A DNA stretch of 64,000 nt from Gymnopus androsaceus JB14. Taxonomy: Eukaryota; Basidiomycota; Agaricomycetes; Agaricales; Omphalotaceae. The translations under genes were made by a program, and so were the position numbers. The stretch lies in the NCBI GenBank assembly GCA_009733575.1, contig ML769460.1, positions 83,676 through 147,675 of the forward strand, written 5' to 3'. The notes under the pieces are model-generated. The model was not told the origin of the DNA and did no database searches. It worked only from the letters and a program-made list of their open reading frames with translations. Of this stretch, positions 53,491 to 64,000 are shown piece after piece; position 1 is the first letter of the stretch; every line of letters begins with the position of its first letter.

Positions 53491-55849
53491 ATGCCAAACT
53501 TGATGGAACAGCATACAGCTGGGCCACAAAATGCCACTAGTGGCAACCAGATTGACAAAGGACTTAGTCCAATGTTCAATCCAATGGGCAGCAGCTTTAT
53601 GCCACAACCCCAATCCCAATTCCTTCCTACCCAGAACCCCCAGTCCCAATCCTATTTTCACTTTCCCTCCTCCCCAACTGAGCTCTGGTAATACCAACCA
53701 GGGCTTCCAAACCCAAACTCAAGGATATTATCCTTTGAGTTTTGTGTTTGGTTCAATCCAGCAGACAGCTGGCTCGAACCCCAATTTTGAAGCAGGATTT
53801 AATCCAGCGGCAATGACTGGCAATACCATGTCATCTTACTCACAAATGTCAATGACTAGACCAGTTCCAGGCTTGACTATGCACCCTTTGCATCCTGGAG
53901 TACCTGTGGTGACACCATGGGCCTTCAACCAGAATCTGGGGACTGTGCTGCATGCGTGAGGTCACTGCCCTCAGTGCAATGCAATGCTCATGCACATTGG
54001 GACAGCCTTCATTGATAACAAGGTGTCATTCCAAGCTGCCAACCAAGAGCATGTCAATTACTACCAATGTACTGCTCTGGGTAGCAACTTGGCCAGGGAG
54101 GACATTGTGTCCCTTTACCGCCAGATCAGAGAGTTGAATATGCAACTTGACAATGAATGGCAACATTACAACCATCTTGAAGAAAACTACAACAATGTTA
54201 AGCATAATGTCAAACATTTACAAGGAGAATGCAAAAACACTCGTATTGAGTGTGACACATTCAAATTGGAAGCAGATCTGCTCCATGAGGAAGTCTCTTG
54301 GTTGCGGATTCACAACCAGGAACTTGAAAATCAAGTTCCCATCTCCCACTCTACTGTCCATCCTGGAAAGCGTAAGCAAACTGACAACGGACCTTCCACC
54401 ATCTCAACTGTTGCCTCATCCCAGCATGAAGACATGGAGATGGTCAACTACTCCAAAGTCAACTCTGTTGACATCGTGGTAGGTGAGCTGGAACAGTCTT
54501 TGACTGCTCCAACTCCATTCACATGAGAGCCTGTGGTTCCAGAGGACCTACCTGATGGTGGGTATTGCATGTACAAGGGCTTCATCCTCTATGGCAGCAA
54601 TGCAGCGGATGCATGCCAGAACACAGCTATGAATGTGCCTTTAGCACATGGGGGAGGGATCCGCCATATTAAAAAGCCTGGAGATCTCACCACTGTCTTT
54701 GAGGTGATAGCTATGTTTTGCATATTGCGGACATACGAGGACGCCAGTTCTGATCCCAGAAAAGAGCCCTGAAAAATCTACAAACTATGTAGCAAATTTC
54801 TCCAGACAGCCATCAATACCCCAGAGAATGAGCAGAATGATCTACATTGTATGATCATCTCCAACTTCTTCAGACCTCGGTTTGTGGATGGCGCACAATC
54901 CAAGAAGGTCAATAAGGGGAAGGGTTGGGAAGTACTGCCTGATCCAGAACCAGAGCTCCCCCTGCATGACATGATGGGGAGTTTACCAACTGCTCCTATG
55001 GGAGCAAAATCCAGAAAGAAGAATAAATCTTCTGCACCTTTGACACAAGCATTGTTGTCTGGTGTGACAACAACACAGGCAAAGGAGCAGATGAAGAATC
55101 CGACCCTTTCCGACTTGCCAGAGTATTGGGCTCAATACTATTATGAGCACCCAAACAACTCTGTGGGTGGTATCAGATGTGATTCTGAAGACCATGTCTT
55201 GATGCACAGCCTACAAGGACACCTTCTTGTTTCGAGAAGGGCACCTTCATCTCATCATGGAATGCCTGCTACTGAGTGAACATGTTTCCTCCTCATATCC
55301 ACAGAGTTATTTGCAACTCCAGGACTGTATGAATCACTGACAGCAAGCTCTACAGTTGCATCTGAAGTCACGGTATTGCATTACCCCAACACTGAAACCC
55401 AAAATGCTATACTCGGAAGTGTGGCAGTGTTCTATGCCTCCCAGGGCATCACTGTTGCTATGGCAGAAGATGCTGCTACTTTTGCCATTGAATGGCTTGC
55501 CGGCTTCCATTCTATGGATAGCTTGTTGACCAACAAGGCACATGCAGTATGGGATCGAGTCGGCTCTGTGGTGTCCATGGGAATAGTCCTGGCTGGATTT
55601 GATGAGAATGCCTGGTTGTTGACTGGATTACTTGTCCACCTAAGTGCCCCTGTACCCAGAACGGTGTTCTTCCCTGTTCTCCCTTCATCCAGCAGTAGTG
55701 GATTGCCTTACGGCAGTCCTCTCAATGCCATCGCATTGAGCAACAATTTGGCAGGGGCTCCTAGCTCCTCATTGTCCAGTGCCTTGCCCCCCCAGACTGA
55801 TCAGTCCAGAGCCATTGCCATGGTTGATGCTGGTTCATCCACAAAATGA
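53491..55849 (+). pseudogene. Unexplained ORF series downstream of gypsy pol
   Basis: Successive frames: Gln/Pro/Asn-rich (53491-53959), a likely coiled coil (53984-54526, MQLDNEWQHYNHLEENYNNV and KLEADLLHEEVSWLRI), a block with GGYCMYKGFILYGSNAADAC and GDLTTVFEVIAMFCILRTYE (54533-54772), a part with LSDLPEYWAQYYYEHPNNSV (54851-55279), and a C-terminal part with FYASQGITVAMAEDAATFAI (55376-55849). Single stops or shifts separate them, so they probably derive from one 750-residue protein. I do not recognise the family. They sit between an integrase and a likely 3' LTR, the place of an extra third ORF in some gypsy elements. Confidence 0.45.
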
Positions 55850-56040
55850 ACACCAGGCACGTATCTCAACACGCTCTTGAAGTATGTGCCAGACTGTGAC
55901 ATTCACAACACACTATTGTGATTGTCATAGTCTGAACCACAGGTCGCATCAATGCTGGCATCATGACATGCTATCATGGCTACTCATTGACTGGGCTACT
56001 TTCTTGATTGAAGCTGTGGGCTCAATCTGGCCAGGGAGGG

Positions 56041-56235
56041 TGTAACACCCCCTATTACTTACTCACACGTTGTTATGTTATGTTATGTCACTCCTATATA
56101 AACCATGTCATGTCACTTATTTACATTAGCTTAACTTTACCCATATCAAATACCTTGACAATTTCAGTCTAGTTGTGTTCACTTGGGTGATACTTAGCTC
56201 TGACCTCACCGAGGTCTTATAGAACTGGAAACAGC
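56041..56235 (+). repeat. Probable LTR start of the first gypsy element
   Basis: A purine-rich CCAGGGAGGG is followed by TGTAACACCCCCTATTACTT, the typical start of many fungal gypsy LTRs. It contains TATATAAACC near 56096. The right end is unclear because integrase sequence of another element begins near 56235. Confidence 0.55.
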
Positions 56236-56241
56236 ATTTGA

Positions 56242-57414
56242 ATGTACATAAAAGGATGTGAAAAATGTCATGCCATGAAAATCCATTGGAACAAACTGTC
56301 AGGACATCTTAATCCTCATGACATAGCATCTGAACCTTGGGAATTCATCAGAGTAGACTTAATTGGCAAACTACTGGAAGCAGGAGGATTTGATGCCATA
56401 GCTGTATTTGCTGACTATTATACAAAGCAAATTAGACTTTTTCCAACCCACATGTTGTTAACATCAGAAGGCATGGCTTGGATGTATAGAGAAAAGATCT
56501 TTCCAATTCATGGACTCTTCTGAAAGATTGTTCATGATCAAGGTCCTCAATTTCATTCAGGTTTCATGAAAGAACTCTACAAATGACTCGGAATTGAAGC
56601 GAACTTCACAATGGCATACCATCCTCAGACTAATGGACAAACAGAATGAACAAACCAAGAAACTGAACACTATCTTTGTTTGTTTATCAACTATCATCAG
56701 TCTGATTGGCATGAATGGTTACCCACAGCTGAATTCGCATATAACAATTGAGTACACTCTGCTACCAAGGTCACTCTATTCTTCACTGATATGGGTCATC
56801 ATCCCTATAAAGCACTGCTCCAAAAGAAAAGTCTTTGAACCCATCTGCACAAGAGTTTGCAGACAATATGAAGAAAGTTTGAGAAGAAGTAGGATCAGCA
56901 CTAAAGAAAGCAGCTGAAGACATGACTTGCTATTATAACAAGAAACATAGTGAGTCAAGAGATTACAAAGTGGGAGACAAGGTATAGCTTAAAGGGATAA
57001 ACATCATGACAAGTTGTTCAATGAAGAAATTGGATGACAAACATTTTGGACCCTTCAAAATACTAGAGAAAGTTGGCTGAAGTTCCTATAAACTCAAAAT
57101 TCCAAAAAGAAATGTTCATAATGTCTTCAATGAAGTTCTCCTTACTCCATATCATCTGCCACAATTCCCAACCATGAAATATGAATCCACCACCTGTAGA
57201 AGTCAAAGGGGAAGAACCAGAGTATGAAGTAGAAGAAATAGTTGATTTGAGACAGAATAAAAGAAGTAAGAAGGTGTCATACAAAGTCAAATGGAAAGGT
57301 TACAGACCACATGAAATGACATGGGAACCAGTATCAAATCTTGATAAAGCAAATGATGCTATCAAAGATTTTCACAACAAATATCCCTATAAACCTTGTT
57401 CGAAAGAAATTTGA
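56242..57414 (+). pseudogene. Truncated chromodomain gypsy, second element
   Basis: Starts inside the integrase finger (GCEKCHAMKIHW), continues with SEPWEFIRVDLIGKL, VHDQGPQFHSGF and YHPQTNGQTE, all with stops between. It ends with an intact chromodomain frame at 57181-57414: EYEVEEIVDLRQNKR, SYKVKWKGYRPHEMTWEPVS. Chromodomains of this kind direct integration toward methylated-histone chromatin. Everything 5' of the integrase is missing. Its 3' LTR follows at 57565 after the polypurine run AAAGAGGGG. Confidence 0.85.
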
Positions 57415-57552
57415 AAGCTTGAAATACCCATGTCATTATTTCCCAAACACCTTTTTTGTCCTTTACCAGAACCATTAACAACACCAATTCCAACTTCTAT
57501 GCCTACTGAATCAATGACTGCAAAGCTTGCGTGATGTGGAAATTGCATCCTA

Positions 57553-57561
57553 AAGAGGGGA
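57553..57561 (+). other. Polypurine tract of the second gypsy
   Basis: AAAGAGGGGATAA directly precedes the LTR start TGTTACAAATG. Confidence 0.65.
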
Positions 57562-57564
57562 TAA

Positions 57565-58042
57565 TGTTACAAATGTTCTTATCTTATCTGACACATGGTA
57601 TTATTTCCTTATCATTTTCCTTTATTTAACCTTGTATATATATAAGCATGTGCCTATTTAGGCATGCAGCTATACTGATTGGTTATGTTTACTATATTAT
57701 TAGAGTTCAGTCAATCAGAGTATGATTGTTTCTGATCATAACACATGCTAGCATGTCCATACTTATATGATTGACCTATCATTACTTATTGTTGTTTACT
57801 TGTTGTCTTTCATTGTTTCATACATTGTTACCATACAATCAGGGTATAGGGCATTGGGTTTAGGGTTTGTACTCTAGTATATATAGTAGTTGTAGCTTTA
57901 GCTTAGTCCTTAGCTTCAATCTTGTCAATACCCCCTAGTCCTCGATACATTCTTCTTCTCTTTTCTTCACTGTTCATCTCTTTGCCTAAGTTGGAAGTCA
58001 TGATGCCTGGTACCTTGTGTTGTGAGGAACTAGTCACTGACA
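57565..58042 (+). repeat. Gypsy LTR family A, 3' LTR
   Basis: Begins TGTTACAAATGTTCTTATCT and ends GAACTAGTCACTGACA. Boundaries were set by comparison with the inverted copy at 58767-59315; it contains TATATATAAGC. No target duplication can be checked because the 5' end of the element is lost. Confidence 0.75.
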
Positions 58043-58697
58043 CTTGCAGACACTAGCACTGGCTGGCTGGGTACAGAAGGTAGTAGAGCTGGCACACTGA
58101 CATAGTGACTAACCCTTTCACTGCAGTTGACAAAATTTCTTGAGAACATGAGTCAGACCAGAGTCAGAGTAATGTAATGCCTCCTCACCATCCAAGACAA
58201 CATTCTAGTTCTTGCTGTTCACCAAGGTAGCACTCTAGCATGTTCTTTTCCTTCTGTCCATCTCCACCTCCACCTCCACCTCTGCATGTATGATTGAAGG
58301 AGCCATGTGTTGAAGCAAGGTATGTTGGCAATGAGTGGCATTTAGTAGTGATCAGATTTGGAATGTTCTGCTCATTACCTTCATAGATGAGTAACAAGTT
58401 TTATTCCATTTTAGAAAGTAAGTGATGGTTTCTGTCAAGTCAACTAGAGCTGGGTATGTATCCAGAACAGAACAGCAGGTTTAGATAACTTTCCTCTGTC
58501 AAATTGAGCTGGGAGTTTCATTAGTGAGCTACAGAAAGAATGAAACAAAAAAAAAAAGGATCTGGCATACCATTACAGTACTAACCATCAGCAAAACCTG
58601 GATGTTCACTGGAGCAGTCAGAGCATTGAATTGATGCTCTGAAGAGCTCTGGCTGCTCTGGCTGCTCTGAGCAGATGACAGCTGTCAGAGAATGTCA
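58043..58697. other. Spacer, low-complexity patches
   Basis: CTCCACCTCCACCTCCACCT near 58262 and GCTCTGGCTGCTCTGGCTGC near 58650 are simple repeats. No gene recognised. Confidence 0.45.
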
Positions 58698-58762
58698 GTT
58701 AAGTGACATAAAAAGAAAGGGCCAGTGCCAGCTGCCAGCCCCTTCCTTTTATGTCACTTAAC
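58698..58762. repeat. Hairpin with perfect 16-bp arms
   Basis: GTTAAGTGACATAAAA at 58698-58713 is the exact reverse complement of 58747-58762, with further partial pairing (GAAAGGG / CCCTTCC) inside. It directly abuts the solo LTR, which may have inserted at its edge. Confidence 0.85.
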
Positions 58763-58766
58763 CAAC

Positions 58767-59315
58767 TGTCAGTGACTAGTTCCCCACAACACAAAGTACC
58801 AGGCATCACAACTTTTGACTAAGAGCAAAGACAAGAATGATGAGGAAAAGAGAAGATGATATTGAGAACTAGGAGGTATTGACAAGATTGAAGCTAAAGA
58901 CTATGCTACAGCTACAACTACTATATATACTACTGTACAAGCCCTAGACCCATAAGCCTCTACCCTATACATAATGTAACAATGCATGAAACTATGAAGT
59001 ACAACAGTATCAACATCTGTAAGTAATAAGTGATCATACATCCATATCCAGTACCAAATGCAGCATCCTAGCATGAGGTATGATTGAAGTGATTGAAGGA
59101 TGATTGTATGATCAAGACCTATGATCAAGGATCAAACAATCATGCAAGATCATACATGTGTCAATGAGCTATACAGAAGCAAACATAAGTAAACAACACA
59201 GCCACATGTCTAAACAAGTGCATACTTAAGTAAGCACCAAAGATATACTAAGACAAATAGAAGAAAAAGATAAGTAATACTCCATGTGGGAGATAAGATA
59301 AGAACATTCGTAACA
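58767..59315 (-). repeat. Solo LTR of family A, inverted
   Basis: 549 bp. The reverse complement runs TGTTACGAATGTTCTTATCT ... ACTAGTCACTGACA, the same ends as 57565-58042, with internal length differences. It is flanked by CCAAC at 58762-58766 and 59316-59320, so it is a genuine insertion reduced to a solo LTR by recombination. Confidence 0.85.
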
Positions 59316-59320
59316 CCAAC

Positions 59321-60479
59321 AGAACTGTCAATATATATGTCAACCAATGCCATAACTGTCAGGATGTTGTATAAAAGGTGTCACCATTCAACTTTGAGTC
59401 AAGCATTGAGCTTGTACTCTTTTTTTTCTTACTTCCTTCCATTGTTGCAACTTAGTTCAACTTTCTTTCATCCCACTATAAGCTCCTATCCACTTTCATC
59501 ATTGATTGACTGATATTTTGAAATTTCCAAGGGTTGTGGAGGCAAAGGCAGGCTTGGAGGGTGGGAAATAGGGACACAGAAATTGGGAAATGTTGACTAG
59601 AAGCTTACTATATGTAGTACTACCTAGTCAGACTGTAGTAGTATGCCCAGCCTGCACCTTAGTGGCATATAATAACAATAAATGATGCATATAAAGTTTC
59701 TATTATGGCATGGTTATGATGTGAACAATTTTGATTAAACAGGGCTCATGTCAAATGATGGGTAGTCTTCATTTGGTCTCCAGAGAGCTCCAGAGAACTC
59801 AATGGTCTTCATTGCTCAGCTCTGTTTCAAATTTGTGGCTACAATCTCTGATCAGTTGTTCATTTGGGGCATAGCACTTTCAGCATGACCCCCCCAGCAT
59901 CACCCTAAAGTCACCCCAAAGTAACTCCAAAGTAACCCCAAAGTCACCTCAAAGTCACCTCAAAGTCACCCCAATGTACCCCCAGCAGCACGCAGTGTAT
60001 CTTCAACATTCATTTACTCTAATATGGCATTGCCATATTTAGTGTAACCTTGTGTAACTATAAATATTGAATAAATTATAATATTGAACAGCTAAGCACT
60101 TATGACTTCCATTTGTGTGTAGTATTGTCCATGGGTATGGTCTACCAAATTTTTGAACCTGCCAATACTGTTACCCAGACCATGGTGGACTGCAGGTTTT
60201 GACTGTGTGTAATTTGTATAAGCGCTCCCTCCAGGTGCTAAATTTTGTGGAAACGTGTCAAAATATCAACATGTCAATACTCAATGTTCAACTGCCAACT
60301 TGGCCACATTGGCAGTGCCCTTGCTTGTGCCTTTTGATACTCATCTTTTAATCTGGATTGGAAGGAGGATCAAGATATGCCCTATATGGAACTTACTACT
60401 TCATCTTGCTTTGGCTTTCTTATATTGACATCTTCAATTGGTCTGCTAGGATACAAAAACAAGGTACTTTCTAATCTGG
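59321..60479. other. Intergenic, no gene seen
   Basis: AT-rich. Contains an 11-bp tandem repeat (below) and no convincing frame. Confidence 0.45.
59907..59984. repeat. 11-bp minisatellite, about seven units
   Basis: Units of the form AAAGTCACCCC / AAAGTAACCCC / AAAGTCACCTC follow one another, with changes at positions 6 and 10. Confidence 0.85.
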
Positions 60480-61195
60480 TGTAGAGGAGTTGGTCGCTTC
60501 ACTCATCGATATAATCATTCTCGATTTGTTCTACGATACTCCATAATTTTCTTAATTCTCAATGTCCTTCACTCCCTTTCTTTTCCCTTTCCTCACTACT
60601 TACGCTTCAAGGGATACGAGGAGAACGTGAAGGAGAGTCCGGGCCTCCACTACGACGCCAGCGCCTTGCCAACTCTGCAGAGAGCTTTGTCCACTCTCTA
60701 TCGTCGCAGGGGAACGTGTCAAGAGGTACCCCAACTCTTCCTGATCCGGAACCGAGTTGCACTATCAAAGAAGCCCGACGTCAATCCTTAATTAAAAAGT
60801 CACGCATGAACCTTATTTTCCGGTCTCTCTTATACTACGTCGATTTGTTCCCCAATATCATCTCTTTTCCCCCCAAAACCACCACCTGCGTGAACGGTAG
60901 TTTAGCAGGATCTCTTTGACACTGACTGTCTACAGAGTAGCGGTTTTTCTTTGTTGTTTCTTTGTACGAGATCTTGCTTGATAAGCTCAATCTCATAATC
61001 TATCCGATCTCTTTGTGACCTTGTCCTCGTCGCCACTCGCGACGCGTCGAACATATAACTTGTTCGATTCTAGTTCCACTTCTTCAATATCCGAGCCTGT
61101 AGACTCGGATAATTGCTACCTACTATAGGTGAAGCGTTGCTTCGACCCGACTAGCGCACTACTCGTTCTTTCTTAGGACGATTCTCTCTTCTACA
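60480..61195 (+). repeat. 5' LTR of the third gypsy element
   Basis: Starts TGTAGAGGAG and ends CTTCTACA, giving inverted TGTAGA/TCTACA termini; 716 bp. A TGGTGACCACCG sequence follows one base after the end, where a primer binding site is expected. The partner LTR lies outside the window, so the boundary rests on the termini alone. Confidence 0.65.
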
Positions 61196-61196
61196 G

Positions 61197-61214
61197 TGGT
61201 GACCACCGCAGGGG
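61197..61214 (+). other. Candidate primer binding site
   Basis: TGGTGACCACCGCAGGGG starts one base after the LTR; TGG is the usual complement of a tRNA CCA end. The tRNA is not identified. Confidence 0.4.
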
Positions 61215-61483
61215 GCTAGTATCCCGCGGTCAAGCTATCTGTTCGTTTCGCCTTTGACTGTCCCCTAGACGGTCATTCTCACCAAACAGCTCGTCTTGCG
61301 CGTCTCTCCAAACTGAGTTGGCGCCAAGCTCCATCTCCAGGAGGAAACTCTGGTTCCTCTGACTCTTCTGCTCCGTCCGCTTCTACGTCCGCTTCCTCGC
61401 TTAGCTCGATTTCCAGCACCTCACAGATTCTCTCTCAACTGCCTCAGTCCCCTTCTGTTTTTCAATCGACACCTTCGATATCT

Positions 61484-62785
61484 TTGATAATGTCTAACCC
61501 TACTCCACTTGTCATTCCGGCTGTTCCCATAATTGTTCCCATGCCTGTTCCCGGTGCTACAGATGCACCGAAATTCAACGGACGGGACATCGATCGCTTC
61601 TTAAAGAGAGTTCTCTTTCATGGGAGAAAAGCGAACATCAATGACGAGGACCAACTCGTCGACTACCTTCTCAAATACTGCGACCGTACTCGATACGAGG
61701 ATCTTTGCTACGATCCGGCGTTCCAAGCTGGGAAAGCCAATAGGACGTGGGCACTGGCCACAGATCGCCTAAGACTCCTCTACCTGGCTCTAAATGAACC
61801 TGAAGAAGTGACTACCGACGATCTCAAGGAGTACTGCCAGAAATCGTTCTTTTCTGGTACCTTTGAGATGAAAACTGATATCCACAACTACGCTATTGGA
61901 TATCATTGAATCGCTAACGCTCTCTTGAACTCTCAGGAGATCACGGAACTAAGCATGAAGCAAACATTTCTGACTGGTCTTCCGAAACACCTTGCTACGT
62001 TCGTTATGGAAAAAGTCCCTGAGGCGAATCGAAAACGCAAGAACCCTCCGACTATTGAAGAAGTCATGACGATCCTATACGACAGACTCGGGAAAGAGGC
62101 TCTCGACTGGAACCCTTACGAATACGCTAAACGCAGATCCACAAAAGGTTCGAAGGTCCATTTTGATGACAAGGATTCGGAAAGTGACGACGACACCAAG
62201 ACTGACACAAAACCTGCCGTCACTCCCAAGAGTACTAACACGGGGAAGAAGGTAACTCCTGCTAACAAGCCAACTATATCGGAACATGACAAATACGAAG
62301 CTCTCGTCAGGAAGATGAACGAGATGTCTATTGCTCTTGCCAACGCCAACCGAAGACCACCTTCTCCTAGATACGACGCTGAAGGTCGAAGATGTTTCAT
62401 ATGCGGTCAAGTCCATCAATACCCGCTTAGTCCTGGTAGGTGCGCCGAGACTGGTAAGCTCGTACGTGAAGGTATTCTTGTTCAGGATCAGAACGGTCAT
62501 TATACCTTACCGAACGGTATGGAACTACCGAGGTGGGATGGTGTTACGCCTGGCGGTCTCGCAGAGATGCTACGTGCTGAACGACTTGGTACAAACACGA
62601 GGAGAAACGCTAGAGATGCACCTCCTCACCAAGTGAACATGGCGATGACGAACACCGTTACCCTCTCTTACGGAGACAGGTGGCAGAACGGAGTCTTAGA
62701 TGGCGATGTGTTCGCTGTCTCACCTGTATTACGAAGACGAATACGAGTACGACGAAGAGGCTGCATACTACGAGAACGTTTATAA
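61484..62785 (+). pseudogene. gag: Gypsy gag of the third element
   Basis: Frame 61484-61909 reads PVPGATDAPKFNGRDIDRFL and continues after one TGA (61908) in the same frame with QTFLTGLPKHLATFVMEKVP to 62785. It includes an acidic linker (DDKDSESDDDTKTDTK), a coiled stretch EALVRKMNEMSIALANA and a knuckle-like CFICGQVHQYPLSPGRC. A frame change occurs between about 62650 and 62725: the acidic YYEDEYEYDEEAAYYE continuation is in another frame. So at least two lesions separate gag from the protease. Confidence 0.8.
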
Positions 62786-64000
62786 TACTGACGCTGCTAC
62801 TCGTTCTAACAGAAATAACGATAACAGATACGACCCCGCAGATCAAACTGGACGACACAACCGTAGGCCTGACAACTTAGGACCCGCGCGACAAGTACTT
62901 CCTCCGTCGTCGAACACTCAGAACAAACAACCACAACATCCTCAGCAGTCTCGCCAACCTCCTCCGAAGATAATTTCACATCGAACTGACGACCACGATC
63001 CCATGGAAGGTGTCGAAAGGGCTCCTCAAAAACCGTCGCAACCTCCTCCGTCACAGCACCAACAACGTATGCCAGCCCCGCCTAACCCATCTACGAGCAA
63101 GATTCCTCCTCCTCCAAATCCGATAAACAGAAAGGATGGATGGAAAGACTCGCTACCCTCGAAGAACTCCGACAATTATCAAAGCTCGAAACCTCCGAAC
63201 CAACAGCAACAAACTCTTCCTTCCGGAACCCATTATCATTACACGTCCGATATACAAGAACGAACTGATCCCAGCAAAATTATGAATCAGCTACTTCAAA
63301 CGAAGGTCGAGATCACGATGGGCGAACTCATAGGGGTCAGCCAACCCTTACAGAAGTTGGTCTCAGATATGGCTCGAACGAAAAGAGCTTATACGAATGG
63401 GAAGGAAGGTAAAGCGAGTTCCGCGGTAGCGGAAGTCTACGATACGATGCAGATGTCCAGCATCGCGGAGAATCTAGAAGTCGAGGTCTCTGACCAACGA
63501 GAGTTCGACAATTTCTTGGTCAGGTACTCTAACTCTGTCACTCAGATGCCCGACAAAAGATACTTTGCGATGACGACGGGTATTATGGAGATTAAACTCG
63601 GTGGAGTCTCATTCCGAGCGATGATAGACTCAGGTTCCGAGTTAAACGTTGTTTCTTTCTTTGTTCCTGAACACGCAAGACTCGTGTTGGATACGTCGGG
63701 GATGAAGTGGAGCCTGAAGGGCATCCACGGCGACGCAGAACCTTTGCGAGGAGTTATCCTCGATGCTCCCATTCAATTAGGCTCACACGATTTTCCTCAT
63801 CACTTATTCGTTTCTTCTCATAAGGTCAGCAACAACTTCGATATCATCCTGGGCCAACCCTTCCTCCAATGGTACGCTAGTCGCCTCGACTACTGGCGTG
63901 AAGGCCACGTCAAGCTTTTCCTGTGGAAAGACGCCAACAAACGCAAGATCCCGCACGTTTCCATTAGTCTAACCGACCCGAAGGACCGTCGAAACACCCA
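62720..64000 (+). CDS. pol: Gypsy pol N terminus with retropepsin (partial)
   Basis: An open frame continues to the window edge. Pro/Gln-rich linker, KVEITMGELIGVSQPLQKLV and a protease domain: GVSFRAMIDSGSELNVVS has the D-S-G catalytic loop, and SNNFDIILGQPFLQWY carries the second conserved ILGQPFL motif. This layout is usual for Agaricomycete gypsy elements, with reverse transcriptase expected beyond the right edge. No stop was seen in the 63150-64000 portion. Confidence 0.8.

Overview
The window reads as a stretch of basidiomycete (Agaricomycete mushroom) nuclear DNA. Most genes are split by introns of about 45-75 bp with GT-AG ends. The protein families are typical of that class: a free-standing CTCG..LSPRM protein, a sedolisin, YAT amino-acid permeases and tail-anchored aldo-keto reductases. 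The intergenic DNA is rich in MITEs, Ty1/copia and Ty3/gypsy remnants. All exon models were built by eye from splice consensus, frame continuity and family resemblance; no search was run.

Left part (1-28.8 kb), gene-dense: the 3' end of an unknown gene; a CTCG-LSPRM protein with an acidic tail (minus); a stand-alone T4-Rnl1-type RNA ligase (minus); a tiny cysteine-rich secreted peptide (minus); a four-TM protein; a stanniocalcin-like secreted protein; a two-finger C2H2 protein (minus); the SNF1/AMPK catalytic subunit; an aldo-keto reductase fragment followed by a fuller copy; a basidiomycete-type regulatory-looking protein (minus); an intact amino-acid permease and, behind it, a decayed second copy carrying a MITE (both minus); an MFS transporter; and a second four-TM protein.

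Middle (28.8-42.7 kb): three direct copies of a membrane-anchored short-chain dehydrogenase in different states of decay, a nested foldback element, an unrecognised secreted protein (minus), another secreted protein, a CACTA-like palindromic MITE and an intact 14-exon sedolisin (S53 serine-carboxyl protease).

Right part (42.7-64 kb), almost entirely mobile DNA: a complete but dead Ty1/copia element (two LTRs, TAGAG target duplication, tRNA-iMet-half primer site), a fragment resembling the HMG-CoA reductase sterol-sensing domain, a broken Ty3/gypsy pol followed by unexplained ORFs, a second truncated chromodomain gypsy with its LTR, an inverted solo LTR of the same family with a CCAAC target duplication, and the LTR, gag and protease of a third gypsy running off the edge.

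There is no obvious single pathway cluster. The themes are tandem duplication followed by decay (permease, AKR, SDR, 3' end of the zinc-finger gene) and transposon accumulation. Several otherwise well-conserved genes (SNF1, AKR, SDR, the gene at 16.5-17.7 kb) carry isolated single-base frameshifts. These could be real decay or consensus errors, and this should be settled before any of them is called a pseudogene.
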